This document shows, piece by piece, positions 8,310 to 17,711 of a stretch of 60,154 nt of DNA (the first letter of the stretch is position 1; each line of letters opens with the position of its first letter). Both the position numbers and the translations under genes were made by a program. The notes beneath the pieces are model-generated. The model was not told the origin of the DNA and searched no databases. It saw only the letters and a list, made by a program, of their open reading frames with translations. The DNA is from Planctomycetes bacterium GWF2_41_51 (GTDB lineage Bacteria > Planctomycetota > Phycisphaerae > Sedimentisphaerales > UBA12454): NCBI GenBank assembly GCA_001825665.1, contig MHXZ01000119.1, positions 1 through 60,154 of the forward strand. The letters run 5' to 3'.

Positions 8310-9670
8310 AATGATTTTCCGTTTGTTTCAATAACATTTTTATACCAATAGCCTGAATCTTTTATGATTCTTTGCTGCGTTGTAAAATCAGTATAAACAA
8401 TTCCGAATCTTTTGCTAAAACCATAAGCCCATTCAAAATTATCCATTAAAGACCAGAGAAAATAACCGCGGACATCAATACCTTCATTTGCGGCCTTCTT
8501 TAGCTGCGTTAAATATCTGCGCAAATATTCGACTCTCTGCGGATCGTGTATCTTTTTATCCTGCGAAACACAATCTATAATAGCAGTGCCGTTTTCAGTA
8601 ATCATAATCGGTTTATTATATCTTTGCTGGAAAAATTTCGGGCCCCAATATAATGATTTTGGTTCTGTGGGCCAGCCCATCGGAGTAAACCAGTGGCCGG
8701 GTTCACGCGGTATTTCAATTGTTTTGCCGGTATCATCCATACTGACCTGCTTTGCAAAATAAATATTCAGGCCGAGATAATCGATCGGCTGACTGATAAT
8801 CTTCATATCATTATCATTAAAGTTTGGGACAGCAAAACCATAAGCATCCAGACCTTCCTGCGGATATTTTCCAAATATAACAGGATCTATCCACCAGGAG
8901 GAGTTATAACAATTCAAAGGTTTAACGCTGAAAGTTTCTTTTTTGGCCACTTCGATATCCTTATCCCTTTGTTCGTCAAAAGGAACCGATAGTTCACCAA
9001 CGGGAGCATAGCCAATGGTTGCGGGCTGTTTAGAATAACTGCGAATGGTCTGCACAGCTTTGCCGTGACTTAACAGGACATTATGAGCGGCAAGAAGCAC
9101 TTCCGGACAAGCCAGTTTAATACCGGGCGCATGTTCGGTTGAGTTATGTCCCCAATGAATAAAACACTGCGGTTCATTGAGAGTGATCCAGCTTTTCACT
9201 TTGTCCGAAAAACTGTCCATCAAAATTTTCGTATAATCTGCAAACCAGTTCGAGCTTTCGGAATTGAGCCAGCCCCCCTTTTCGAAAAGACTTTGAGGAT
9301 AATCCCAATGAAAGATTGTAACGAATGGCTCAATATTATTTTTTAACAACTCATCTATAAGATTATTATAAAACTGCAATCCCTTTTGATTAACGCTTCC
9401 TGTTCCCTTCGGTAAAATTCTCGTCCACGAAATAGACATACGATAATTTCGTATTCCCAAGTCATGCATAATTTTGATATCTTCTTTGTATTTGTGATAA
9501 TGGTCACAAGCTATGTCTCCAACCTGGTTTTCAAATATAACGCCGGGCCTTTTACATTTCATATCCCAGATAGACAGCCCCTTGCCATCTTCATTCGGAG
9601 CACCTTCGATTTGATAAGCTGCTGTTGCAACGCCCCATTTAAAATCTTTACAAAAACCTTTATTAATCAT
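8306..9670 (-). CDS. GH1 family beta-glycosidase
   Basis: The 454-residue length is typical of GH1 beta-glucosidases. The sequence shows FKWGVATAAYQIEG at the N-terminus, the acid/base motif TLNEP (Glu about residue 166), the nucleophile motif ITENG (Glu about 359), and a C-terminal GYFLWSLMDNFEWAYG that forms the glycone pocket. There is no signal peptide, so it should act in the cytoplasm on imported oligosaccharides or glycosides. Its start overlaps the end of the kelch/transporter gene and its stop overlaps the next URO-D gene. This gives a tightly coupled three-gene unit of transporter, glycosidase and URO-D. Whether it acts on glucosides or galactosides cannot be told from sequence. Confidence 0.93.
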   Translation of the reverse strand: MINKGFCKDFKWGVATAAYQIEGAPNEDGKGLSIWDMKCKRPGVIFENQVGDIACDHYHKYKEDIKIMHDLGIRNYRMSISWTRILPKGTGSVNQKGLQFYNNLIDELLKNNIEPFVTIFHWDYPQSLFEKGGWLNSESSNWFADYTKILMDSFSDKVKSWITLNEPQCFIHWGHNSTEHAPGIKLACPEVLLAAHNVLLSHGKAVQTIRSYSKQPATIGYAPVGELSVPFDEQRDKDIEVAKKETFSVKPLNCYNSSWWIDPVIFGKYPQEGLDAYGFAVPNFNDNDMKIISQPIDYLGLNIYFAKQVSMDDTGKTIEIPREPGHWFTPMGWPTEPKSLYWGPKFFQQRYNKPIMITENGTAIIDCVSQDKKIHDPQRVEYLRRYLTQLKKAANEGIDVRGYFLWSLMDNFEWAYGFSKRFGIVYTDFTTQQRIIKDSGYWYKNVIETNGKSL

Positions 9671-12261
9671 TTACTTGTTTCCTGATGTAACACAACTTGT
9701 GATAAATCTTTTTGCTTTTGTGGAAAAATAAAAGAAATTAAATAACCTGATATAAAACAAGATGCAATTCCAATACTCGCATATAAAACTAAATATGTTT
9801 TAGTATAATTATTTACCCAAAACAGCACAGCGGCTCCAATAAAAGCGCCCATTATGGCTGCTGTTCCGCCGATCCTTTTGGTAAAGATGCCCAAAAGGAA
9901 CAAACCGCACATTGAGCCGCCGAATAAACCAAGAACAGACATAAACGATTCCCAAATTGATTTTATATCCGCACTTGCAAAGAGCAAAGCGAGTGCTGTT
10001 CCTAAAATACCAAAGAGAAGAACACATAACCTAGCGAGATTTAAATAAGCTTTTTCAGTTTTCAACAGAGAAAATCTTTTGAAAACATCAGTTACCACAA
10101 CAGTTGAAATGCTGTGAATACTGCCTGATACTGTGGATTGTGCTGCTGCAAAAATACCGGCAACTACGATACCCGCTATTCCTGCGGGCAACTTGCTTGT
10201 AATAAATAGCGGAAAGATCGCATCATTTTGAAAAGACGGATCAAGATCCTGCGGATTTTGTTTATAAAATACATATAAAGCTGTGCCAATACAGAAAAAT
10301 AACAATGTGGCAAATAATCCAGCCACAATGCTTGTAATAAAAGAATCTTTGACTTTTTTAGCACTCGAAACCGACATATAACGCTGTACTATCGCCTGAT
10401 CTGAAACATAAGGCACAAGATTCTGCCCGATTCCTCCAACAATCATAACCCAGAAAGCTGATGTATATAAGCTCGTTGATGACCAATCCCAATTAATGGT
10501 ATGAAATTTCGCGTTAGCCGAAGCAACAGAAATAAATTCAGAGATACCTCCATTAAGACCATGGAGCATAATGAAAAGACAAAGACCGGCACCTCCCAAT
10601 AAAACAAGACTCTGCACTGCATCTGTCCATGCTACTGCTTCAAGTCCGCCCATAGCACAATAAATGACAGTTAAAACTCCTGTCAATAAAATGCAGGTAT
10701 TAACACTCATATTAGTCATTGCCGATAGTGCCAGTGCGGGCAAAAACATAACGATGGCCATTCTGGCAATATGAAATAAAATGAACGAAAATGCCGCAAA
10801 AAGTCTAACTGCTATATTGAATCTTTTCTCAAGATATTCATACGCGCTTGTTGCATCTATTTTAATAAAATGCGGAACGACGCAAATCAAAATGAAAGGC
10901 GCAATTGGAATTCCGATAAGATTTATGGCAAGGAAAGTCCAGTCGGTACAATAAACTTTTGCGGGGATTGCGATGAATGTAATTGAACTTAGAAGAGTCG
11001 CAAAAATGCTCAAACCCGCAACCCATGACGGCACACGTTTTCCGCCACGGAAGAAATCATCTGTCGATTTGTTGCGTCGCATAAAGTATACACCAACAAC
11101 CAGCATACCAGTAAGATAAATAATCAGAGCAAAGAAATTTATCTTTCCAAAAACGGTTGATTTTTTCACGAGTTCAGCCTGCCATATCTGCGGGGTGCGA
11201 ATTCGGGGACAAATCTCTCCTGAAGGAATTACAATATTATTTCCCCATTTTACAGCAGTCGTGGTAACCTGACTTAGAGGCATCTTTCCAATAGAAGTAA
11301 AGCTGTCTGTGATCGTATGATATGCGAGAACATCTCGCGAAAAACATCCTTTATCATTTGAATCCGCAGAGTCAGGACTAACAGCGGCGCCGAAAATTAA
11401 AATATGACTTTGACCAACGTCTATAGAAGACACTGCATTAATTGTTACTGGTGAATCGGAGCATTTTTTCCAGGGCGATTGACCAGCTTTGTATTTCGAA
11501 GGACTGAATTCATAGACATCATTTAGCGTAATCGTGTTTGAATCTTCCGGAGATTTCTGATATCTGCCGCCAATTACATAAATACAATATTCCTTACCAT
11601 TATGCTGCGAGGCGGTTATATTAAATGCTCTCTGCTCACCCGGCCAGACCGGCAGTTGTTTCCAGTTCGCGCTTCCACCACTGATTATCATCGATAAATC
11701 CAGTGACCATAAATTTTTCATTGCTGAAAAGGGACTGGTTGTTCGCTGTCCGCCTGCAACGTAAATAACATCATCAATTGCCGCAGCTGCCATATTAGAA
11801 CAAGGCAGAGGCAAGGAAGGTAAATCTACTTTTTCAATTTTCTTATTTTTCGAATCCCATTTCAGCAGGAAAACATCATCAAAAGTTTGATTAGCATCGT
11901 TTCCGCCTAAGCAGAGCAATCCATATTTTGTCGAAACAGAAGCGCCATAAGCTATCGGATTATTAAGTTTGCCGGCAGGCTGCCAATTTTTGCTATTTTT
12001 TTCAAGAACAAAAATATCATCATGCCAGGTTTTTTGTGCCTGGTCATAAGGTTTGGCGAAATTGGCACCACCTGCGATAATTAATGCATCATTGTGAATA
12101 CCTGCGAACGGCCCTGCAACGCCAAAAGATTCATTCTGGTCTGAAGTTGGCGGCAAAATCGGCAACTGCGACCAATTGAGCCAACTCAATTTATCAGGTG
12201 CGGCAAAGACAAAGTTGCTGCAAAGTAAAATTATTAATATAGAAAATTTCTTATTTTTCAT
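9667..12261 (-). CDS. Kelch (NanM-like epimerase) domain fused to SSS sodium/solute symporter
   Basis: The 864-residue protein begins with a signal peptide (ILIILLCSNFVFAAP) and a kelch beta-propeller of about 350 residues. Repeats such as GGANFAKPYDQAQ, LGGNDANQTFDDV, VAGGQRTTSPFSAM and VIGGRYQKSPEDS resemble N-acetylneuraminate epimerase and its permuted relatives. From about residue 375 it becomes a sodium/solute symporter with STDDFFRGGKRVPSW and roughly 13 membrane segments. In the known pathway NanM converts alpha- to beta-sialic acid in the periplasm before uptake. The fusion would place that step at the mouth of the transporter. Neighbouring sialidases and a lyase-like aldolase support sialic acid as the cargo, although this has not been shown. 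Confidence 0.88.
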   Translation of the reverse strand: MKNKKFSILIILLCSNFVFAAPDKLSWLNWSQLPILPPTSDQNESFGVAGPFAGIHNDALIIAGGANFAKPYDQAQKTWHDDIFVLEKNSKNWQPAGKLNNPIAYGASVSTKYGLLCLGGNDANQTFDDVFLLKWDSKNKKIEKVDLPSLPLPCSNMAAAAIDDVIYVAGGQRTTSPFSAMKNLWSLDLSMIISGGSANWKQLPVWPGEQRAFNITASQHNGKEYCIYVIGGRYQKSPEDSNTITLNDVYEFSPSKYKAGQSPWKKCSDSPVTINAVSSIDVGQSHILIFGAAVSPDSADSNDKGCFSRDVLAYHTITDSFTSIGKMPLSQVTTTAVKWGNNIVIPSGEICPRIRTPQIWQAELVKKSTVFGKINFFALIIYLTGMLVVGVYFMRRNKSTDDFFRGGKRVPSWVAGLSIFATLLSSITFIAIPAKVYCTDWTFLAINLIGIPIAPFILICVVPHFIKIDATSAYEYLEKRFNIAVRLFAAFSFILFHIARMAIVMFLPALALSAMTNMSVNTCILLTGVLTVIYCAMGGLEAVAWTDAVQSLVLLGGAGLCLFIMLHGLNGGISEFISVASANAKFHTINWDWSSTSLYTSAFWVMIVGGIGQNLVPYVSDQAIVQRYMSVSSAKKVKDSFITSIVAGLFATLLFFCIGTALYVFYKQNPQDLDPSFQNDAIFPLFITSKLPAGIAGIVVAGIFAAAQSTVSGSIHSISTVVVTDVFKRFSLLKTEKAYLNLARLCVLLFGILGTALALLFASADIKSIWESFMSVLGLFGGSMCGLFLLGIFTKRIGGTAAIMGAFIGAAVLFWVNNYTKTYLVLYASIGIASCFISGYLISFIFPQKQKDLSQVVLHQETSK

Positions 12262-12291
12262 TATTAACCTTTTTTATATCCCAATACCATT

Positions 12292-13443
12292 TTATCGCGG
12301 TATCCTGTCTTTTCGGCTCATCATCGGAGGAAATTTAGTATGCGGTTCAGTCTGATACCAATATGCAGTCGAACTAATGTCATCCGTCAACGGTTCAAAT
12401 TTACCGCCGGTACGATACCAGCCTAAAGCCTGTATGGTAACTTTTAATTCTTTGTTGAATCTAATCGGGTCAAGCAGATGCCATCTGTAAAGTGAGTGTT
12501 TCGGAGTCAAGCCGGGGCGGTTATCTCTATAGGGATAACCTAAAAATGCAGTAGAATAATTCTGACCTCCGCTAAGTACACCATTCAAATATGAATCACC
12601 GAAACACCACGCTCCGCCAAAATAATCTTCAGTGCCGGTACCACAGATAGTCGGAAAATTACTGTCGCCATCCAAATAAAACTTAACTTCGCCTTCGCCC
12701 CACCATTCGTCAGACATCTGTACCCACGCCAAAAAAGTTCCGACATACTGGCCTTTGCCTTTGATATTATCAACAATTATATGTTCTGGTTTAACATAAT
12801 CCGTTGTTCTTGTCCGTCGCCATTGCGAATGAAAATAGGCAGCATCGTCCGATACCTGCTGAACTGAATAAGTGACCTGATAGAAAAAGCCTCTCATGTC
12901 CCGGTCACTCTGATTCTCCACTGTTATTTTACATGACGTCCTGAAAGGCATCGGCCAATAAGTATTAAAACCGCCATCAGGATTTACCGCTACAGGAATT
13001 GAGTTGACAGGATACCTCACTCCATGAGCAATAGCAAAGAAATCACCAAGCGGTACTTCCACCGATGGATCCTCTTCATTATCCCAATAAAAGCGAATGA
13101 CTATATCACGATAGAATTCTTTGCGAGCGGTAATCCATATATGCTGAATTATCGCAGGACCTTCTATTTTGGCCATATTAAAAGTCTGTCGCGATTTCAA
13201 ATCAACACAGGGACTCACTTTCCAGCCCTGACCAAGCCACGATGAAGGACTTTTTTCATCAGGCGCTGCTTTTGCGCCATTGCCCGGCTGACCGGTTGGA
13301 TTTTCAGCCGAAATGGAACGAGTCTGAGCATTGGAAAGCATATAGATATCATTCAGACCGCCAGTAGAAAGATCCCCCTGCGACAAAACAACTGATTGTG
13401 AGAAAATTAGCAACAATGCACTTAAAGCCATTATATATTTCAT
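12292..13443 (-). CDS. Exported GH172 (DUF2961) glycosidase
   Basis: The 383-residue protein has a signal peptide (MALSALLLIFSQSVVLSQG) and the DUF2961 hallmarks: QTRSISAENPTGQPGNGAK, IQHIWITARKEFYRD, YWDNEEDPSVEVPLGDFF, GEGEVKFYLDG and CGTGTEDYFGGAW. Characterised GH172 members act on alpha-D-fructofuranosides, D-arabinofuranosides and related sugars. It is a paralogue of the gene at 17712-18860, and both sit beside sialidase genes. ATG is preceded by GAAAGGA. It lies 31 bases upstream of the kelch/transporter start. Its target may be a side chain of the same glycan, which is inference. Confidence 0.88.
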   Translation of the reverse strand: MKYIMALSALLLIFSQSVVLSQGDLSTGGLNDIYMLSNAQTRSISAENPTGQPGNGAKAAPDEKSPSSWLGQGWKVSPCVDLKSRQTFNMAKIEGPAIIQHIWITARKEFYRDIVIRFYWDNEEDPSVEVPLGDFFAIAHGVRYPVNSIPVAVNPDGGFNTYWPMPFRTSCKITVENQSDRDMRGFFYQVTYSVQQVSDDAAYFHSQWRRTRTTDYVKPEHIIVDNIKGKGQYVGTFLAWVQMSDEWWGEGEVKFYLDGDSNFPTICGTGTEDYFGGAWCFGDSYLNGVLSGGQNYSTAFLGYPYRDNRPGLTPKHSLYRWHLLDPIRFNKELKVTIQALGWYRTGGKFEPLTDDISSTAYWYQTEPHTKFPPMMSRKDRIPR

Positions 13444-13471
13444 AGAAATCCTTTCGCGATATATAGACGAA

Positions 13472-14626
13472 TTATTTTATTTTGCCATTTGTGAGCCAAT
13501 TTAGCGTAAACGACACCAAAACAATTTTTTCGTAAGGTTTTTTTACGCCAGCTTCATACATACAGGCAATCCGGTTGTCAGGCAAGCGAGCAAGACAAGA
13601 ATATGCGGTTGGGCCTTGGTATAATGATTTTGAATATTTCCATGTTTTACATTCATCAAGACTTGCCTGGACGGTCATATTAACTCTTTGCGTTGCACTG
13701 TGCGGATTGGAAAAAAGAATTATGCTTTTATCGAATCCTTTGTATGGTGCGAATCGAAAAATACTTGCCTGGCATAAAGGTTCAATTAAATCAGTTTGGA
13801 AATCAATTTTTGTCCAGCTATGGCCGCCATCATAACTTAAGGCCTGCGCTCTTTTGCCCCTATACTGGTGATTTCGAATGTCCATCAAAACTGTGCCGTC
13901 AATTAATTCGATGACCTGACTTTCACCGCAATTTGGATAAATCCATTCACTGATTTTCCAATTTTGGCCATTATCATCACTGTAAATCGTGTGCGAGCCG
14001 CCCGTGAAACTTTTTTCCGGATAACGAAGTGCGATAGAATGATCGCAGGGAATAATTAATCTGCCTTTATTTTTCCCATATTTTAACTGAATCCCAATGC
14101 CAGGGCCGGTTGCGTACCATTTCCATTGTTTATTTTTTGCTGTAGATGTAATTTCTTTCGTAGAAGACCACGTCGCGCCGTCGTCATCAGATTTCAAAAT
14201 AAACACTCTGCGGGTATTGACACTATTTCCCTCCGCTATTTTTCTTTCTTTATCATCCCCGAGATTCCAGGTTGACAGAAGCCAAATTGTTCCGGTCTGC
14301 TCATCCTGAACAGGACATGGATTTCCGCAAGTATTATTGGCATCGTCCCAGATAATCATTTGCGAGCTGAATGTTTTGCCTCCATCGGTTGAACGTTTTA
14401 AGAGCAGGTCAATGTCGCCGGCATCGCCGCCGTGATTTTTGCGTCCTTCACAAAAGACGAGAACCGTTCCTTTCAATGTAGTCAAAATCGCAGGAATTCG
14501 ATATGTATGATATCCATCTTGTCCGCCGACAAATAAATCCTGATAAACTACTTGATTTGTATCATTGGCATTGATTGGATAAATAAAAAACAGTAAGATA
14601 AAAAAAAATAATTTATTTAGTTTCAT
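13472..14626 (-). CDS. Exported GH33-type sialidase, propeller only
   Basis: The ATG at 14626 begins a clear signal peptide (MKLNKLFFFILLFFIYPINA); the frame extends to a TTG at 14680 that would overlap the aldolase gene. The mature protein is a single six-bladed propeller. It carries HTYRIPAIL, CEGRKNHGGDAGDID, Asp boxes (STDGGKTF, SDDDGATW, SDDNGQNW, SYDGGHSW), EPLCQASIF and ACMYEAGVKKPYE with the likely Tyr/Glu pair. Unlike the other two sialidases it has no LamG or dockerin-like module, so it is probably periplasmic or freely released. It lies directly downstream of the lyase-like gene and ahead of GH172. Confidence 0.9.
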   Translation of the reverse strand: MKLNKLFFFILLFFIYPINANDTNQVVYQDLFVGGQDGYHTYRIPAILTTLKGTVLVFCEGRKNHGGDAGDIDLLLKRSTDGGKTFSSQMIIWDDANNTCGNPCPVQDEQTGTIWLLSTWNLGDDKERKIAEGNSVNTRRVFILKSDDDGATWSSTKEITSTAKNKQWKWYATGPGIGIQLKYGKNKGRLIIPCDHSIALRYPEKSFTGGSHTIYSDDNGQNWKISEWIYPNCGESQVIELIDGTVLMDIRNHQYRGKRAQALSYDGGHSWTKIDFQTDLIEPLCQASIFRFAPYKGFDKSIILFSNPHSATQRVNMTVQASLDECKTWKYSKSLYQGPTAYSCLARLPDNRIACMYEAGVKKPYEKIVLVSFTLNWLTNGKIK

Positions 14627-14652
14627 TAAAAATCCCTTTTTCAAAAAAAAAA

Positions 14653-15630
14653 TTAAACCTTTATCTCGCTTATGGGACAATCAATCTTGGTTTTCTGCTT
14701 TAAGGGGGAAGCTTGACTGGTACATGATTCAAAAAAACCAATTTGTTCAAGTTTTTTTATAACTGATTCATATTGTCTATCGGTAACTTTTGTCAAAGGC
14801 AGACGAACCGGACCGCAATCAATTGAAACCTCCTTCATCAATGCTTTACTGATTGCCAAAAATGAACAGCCCGCGGATGCCAGCACTTTAATCATTTCCA
14901 TCGATTTCTGCTGCAAAGAACGTGCTTTTTCGATATTGCCGCGTTTAAATTCATTTATTAATTGATGATAAAGTCCGGAAGCAAAATTATAAGTGCTGCC
15001 GACGGCGCCCTTTGCGCCAAGTGCAAGTCCGCATAAAAGAATTTCATCACGACCAAACAAAATGTCGAATCTGCCGTTTTCAAAGCTGCGACAAAGATAA
15101 TAATCCATCAAATCTTCATACGTATATTTGATGCCCGCAAGATTTGGAATTTTATCAGCAGCTTTTCGAAGGAAATCGATCATTGCAAAATTAACACCGG
15201 TCATAGAAGGCATATGATAATAATAGAATGGCAGTTCAGGAGCGCTTGAAGCGATTTGACTGCAACATTCAACCAAGTCGTCCACACACGCAGGTCTGAA
15301 AAAACTTGGTGCGATAGCACCAATAGCATAAGCGTGAGATTTTTGGGCATGAGCTGACATTTTTTTACAAGCTTCAATACTGTTCTCACCGACATGAACA
15401 ATGACTTTCAATTTTTTATTTGCCGTTTTGCACCATCGCTCTGCAATCTCAAGTCTTTCTGCAAGCGTCAATGACATGCTTTCACCTGTTGTTCCGCAAA
15501 TAAATACCCCTGCTAAATTATTAGCCGTATAGAAATCTGCCAATTTCTCAATCGCATCAAGATTAATACTGCAATCATTATTCAGTGCCGTAAATGGAGC
15601 GGCAATCAAACCTTCAATATACATAATCAT
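14653..15630 (-). CDS. nanA: N-acetylneuraminate lyase-like aldolase (DapA/NanA superfamily)
   Basis: This is a TIM-barrel aldolase of the dihydrodipicolinate synthase family with the IEGLIAAPFTAL start, the GTTGES loop, FYYYHMPSMTG with the catalytic Tyr, and LAGIKYTYEDL with the Schiff-base Lys. The YYYHMP and IKYT patterns and the short GLIAAPFT start are typical of sialic-acid lyases rather than DapA. Position between two sialidase genes supports cleavage of N-acetylneuraminate to N-acetylmannosamine and pyruvate. Start is either 15630 or 15624, both behind GAAAGG. It is cytoplasmic. No NanE, NanK or NagA/B follows in this window, so later steps must be encoded elsewhere. Confidence 0.82.
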   Translation of the reverse strand: MIMYIEGLIAAPFTALNNDCSINLDAIEKLADFYTANNLAGVFICGTTGESMSLTLAERLEIAERWCKTANKKLKVIVHVGENSIEACKKMSAHAQKSHAYAIGAIAPSFFRPACVDDLVECCSQIASSAPELPFYYYHMPSMTGVNFAMIDFLRKAADKIPNLAGIKYTYEDLMDYYLCRSFENGRFDILFGRDEILLCGLALGAKGAVGSTYNFASGLYHQLINEFKRGNIEKARSLQQKSMEMIKVLASAGCSFLAISKALMKEVSIDCGPVRLPLTKVTDRQYESVIKKLEQIGFFESCTSQASPLKQKTKIDCPISEIKV

Positions 15631-15638
15631 TTTGCCTT

Positions 15639-17630
15639 TCAATCACTGTGGAGCCAATTATTAATTAAAATATTTAAATCTGAAAAATCTACGATGGAAT
15701 CACAATTTAAATCACCCTTGCTAATTGTCAAAATATTCTGCGGCAAGGCTCTATATACCGCAACCTTGTCAATATCGCCTGAAAATGCGGACGAGCCGCT
15801 ATTAAAACAGCCGATTGTCACATCATTGCTGTTGGCAAAAGAACCGCTGACAGCCCCATATTGCGCCGAAAGCACGCCATCTACATAAAGCTCTATAACG
15901 CCTGCTGAACCTTTATGAACGGCAAGAGCCTCGTGCCATAAGCCATCATTTACATTATAGCCGCTCACAACAGAAGAACTGGTTGTACCATTATCTTCGA
16001 GGAATCTTAGTTTTCCATCCTGAACTCTAAGCCACCACGATTGACTATTGGAGCCAACGTCTTTTGCGATTAACGCACCGGCACCTGAAGAGCCTCCGCT
16101 GCTATGAGATGTTGTACGAAATATCACACTGATAACGAAGTCTTCATTTGCATCAAAATCAAGAATATCTTTTGATGCTGAATCGGTAATTTTTAAAGCC
16201 TTGCCGCTTCCATCAAAATGTACCGCGGATTCTCCGCAGCCTCCACTTACTACATTTAATGAAGCGGTTGCTGTGCCATTAAAACCATAGCCTCGCAAAT
16301 CTTCAACCGCATTGGAACCTGTTGGAATTATCTGACCGTTTTGATATTCCTCAAAATCCCAGAAAAATATCGAACGGTCTTTAAGCCAATCAAGTGAAAA
16401 TTTAGCGAAAGTCATTCTACGATAAGGCATATCATCGCCATTTTCATAAAACAGGCCAACAGAACCATCAGCAAATAGAGCTAATGATGAATATGCAGAA
16501 TGTTTTGCAAAAATTAATTTGCTTCTCGGCCAGGTATATCCGTCATCAAAACTCATCTTCACTGTCATTTTTATACGTGTAGTATCAGCAGCATTTGAAA
16601 ACAATAAAATTCGCTGACTTGCTGTCGGGTCGCAACTAATTATACTGCCCTGGCAAATCGGGTCAGCCAAATCTTGTCTGATTTGCCATGCCGACCAGGT
16701 CGACCCCTGATTATAGCTGTAACTGACAAGCCGGCTATAATATCCTTTATAAGGACTTGTTGCCCTGTCATTTCGCATTAATGTACCTGAACCGATTTCT
16801 ACAACAGCTCCTTCACCTCCGCCAACGCCCAGATAGCCGCTTTGAGTCCAGGTCGCGCCGTGATTGTCGCTTTGGATGTTTCTGCAGATGGCGGGGATTA
16901 CCAATCTTCCGATATGAGCGCCCTGCTTAATTTGAATTCCATTTCCCGGGCCTGTCGCATCCCAGCGGGTATCTGCAGGCTGAACTTCATTGAAGCGATT
17001 AACGGGAGTTGACCAGGTGGCGCCGTTATCATCACTGTAGCAAGACCATATTGTTCTTACGCCGTCACTAGTTCCGTCGTTTATTTCTCCTAATGTATCC
17101 TGTCCAAGATTATGCGTCATAAACAACCATATTCTGCCATTAGACTCATCAACTACCGGAGTCGGATTTCCACAAGTATTGCCGCCATCGTCCCATATAA
17201 TTTGCAGAGACTGCCAGGTGTTTCCGCCATCAAAACTTCTTCGTAAAACCAAATCAATATTGCCTGTATCTGAACCGCTATTTTTTCTTCCTTCGGCAAA
17301 AGCTAAAATTGTACCGTCAGGAGCCTGGATTAATGCAGGTATTCTAAATGTATGATAGCTGAGCGTTCCCTGCGCAAAAGGAACATTCTGAAACAAAACT
17401 TCAGCGGCGGCAAATGGAACAGTAATAAATAATATAAAATACATTACTACAGCGCAAATAAGATAGTTTTTGAAACCAAAAAATAAAAAATAAAAAATAG
17501 AAAATGAAAAATTTAAAATGTTCAATTCCTTGAGTTTGCCAGTTTTTCGGAAGCTTAAGCAATTTGCCACCCAAAGAACCCGGCTATAAAAGAACGTCAG
17601 CAATTCTATTTTTGAATTTTGCTTTGTCAT
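15639..17630 (-). CDS. Exported sialidase with LamG and C-terminal dockerin-like domain
   Basis: The propeller carries HTFRIPALI, AEGRKNSGSDTGNID, five Asp boxes (SFDGGNTW, SDDNGATW, SDNHGATW, SYNQGSTW, SFDDGYTW), DPICQGSII and GLFYENGDDMPYR. A LamG module follows, then GDLNCDSIVDFSDLNILIN, one dockerin-like EF-hand. The start is uncertain: the ATG at 17630 gives a strange 60-residue lead before the hydrophobic signal ICAVVMYFILFITVPFAAAE, and a start near 17447 would give a normal signal peptide. The last codons touch the lyase gene, so the two are coupled. It is the largest sialidase here, likely retained at the cell surface. Confidence 0.88.
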   Translation of the reverse strand: MTKQNSKIELLTFFYSRVLWVANCLSFRKTGKLKELNILNFSFSIFYFLFFGFKNYLICAVVMYFILFITVPFAAAEVLFQNVPFAQGTLSYHTFRIPALIQAPDGTILAFAEGRKNSGSDTGNIDLVLRRSFDGGNTWQSLQIIWDDGGNTCGNPTPVVDESNGRIWLFMTHNLGQDTLGEINDGTSDGVRTIWSCYSDDNGATWSTPVNRFNEVQPADTRWDATGPGNGIQIKQGAHIGRLVIPAICRNIQSDNHGATWTQSGYLGVGGGEGAVVEIGSGTLMRNDRATSPYKGYYSRLVSYSYNQGSTWSAWQIRQDLADPICQGSIISCDPTASQRILLFSNAADTTRIKMTVKMSFDDGYTWPRSKLIFAKHSAYSSLALFADGSVGLFYENGDDMPYRRMTFAKFSLDWLKDRSIFFWDFEEYQNGQIIPTGSNAVEDLRGYGFNGTATASLNVVSGGCGESAVHFDGSGKALKITDSASKDILDFDANEDFVISVIFRTTSHSSGGSSGAGALIAKDVGSNSQSWWLRVQDGKLRFLEDNGTTSSSVVSGYNVNDGLWHEALAVHKGSAGVIELYVDGVLSAQYGAVSGSFANSNDVTIGCFNSGSSAFSGDIDKVAVYRALPQNILTISKGDLNCDSIVDFSDLNILINNWLHSD

Positions 17631-17662
17631 TTTTATTTTTCCATTTTAATTTGCGTTTGTAT

Positions 17663-17698
17663 GTCATTGCGAGGCTATCAGATAGCCGTGGCAATCTC
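17663..17698. repeat. Intergenic REP/MITE-like repeat
   Basis: The stretch starts GTCATTGCGAGG, contains the near-palindrome GGCTATC/GATAGCC, and ends CCGTGGCAATCTC. This closely resembles the short dispersed intergenic repeats with GTCATTGCGAG and GCAATCTC ends that occur in many bacterial genomes. Only one copy is visible in this window. Confidence 0.45.
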
Positions 17699-17711
17699 AA
17701 ACGCTAATCGG

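Noticed and set aside
13472..14680. Upstream TTG start of the middle sialidase
   Set aside because: It would overlap the aldolase gene and put 18 odd residues before a clear signal peptide that starts with ATG at 14626.
14653..15630. Dihydrodipicolinate synthase (dapA) for lysine synthesis
   Set aside because: It lies between sialidase genes and shows the lyase-like YYYHMP and IKYT patterns.
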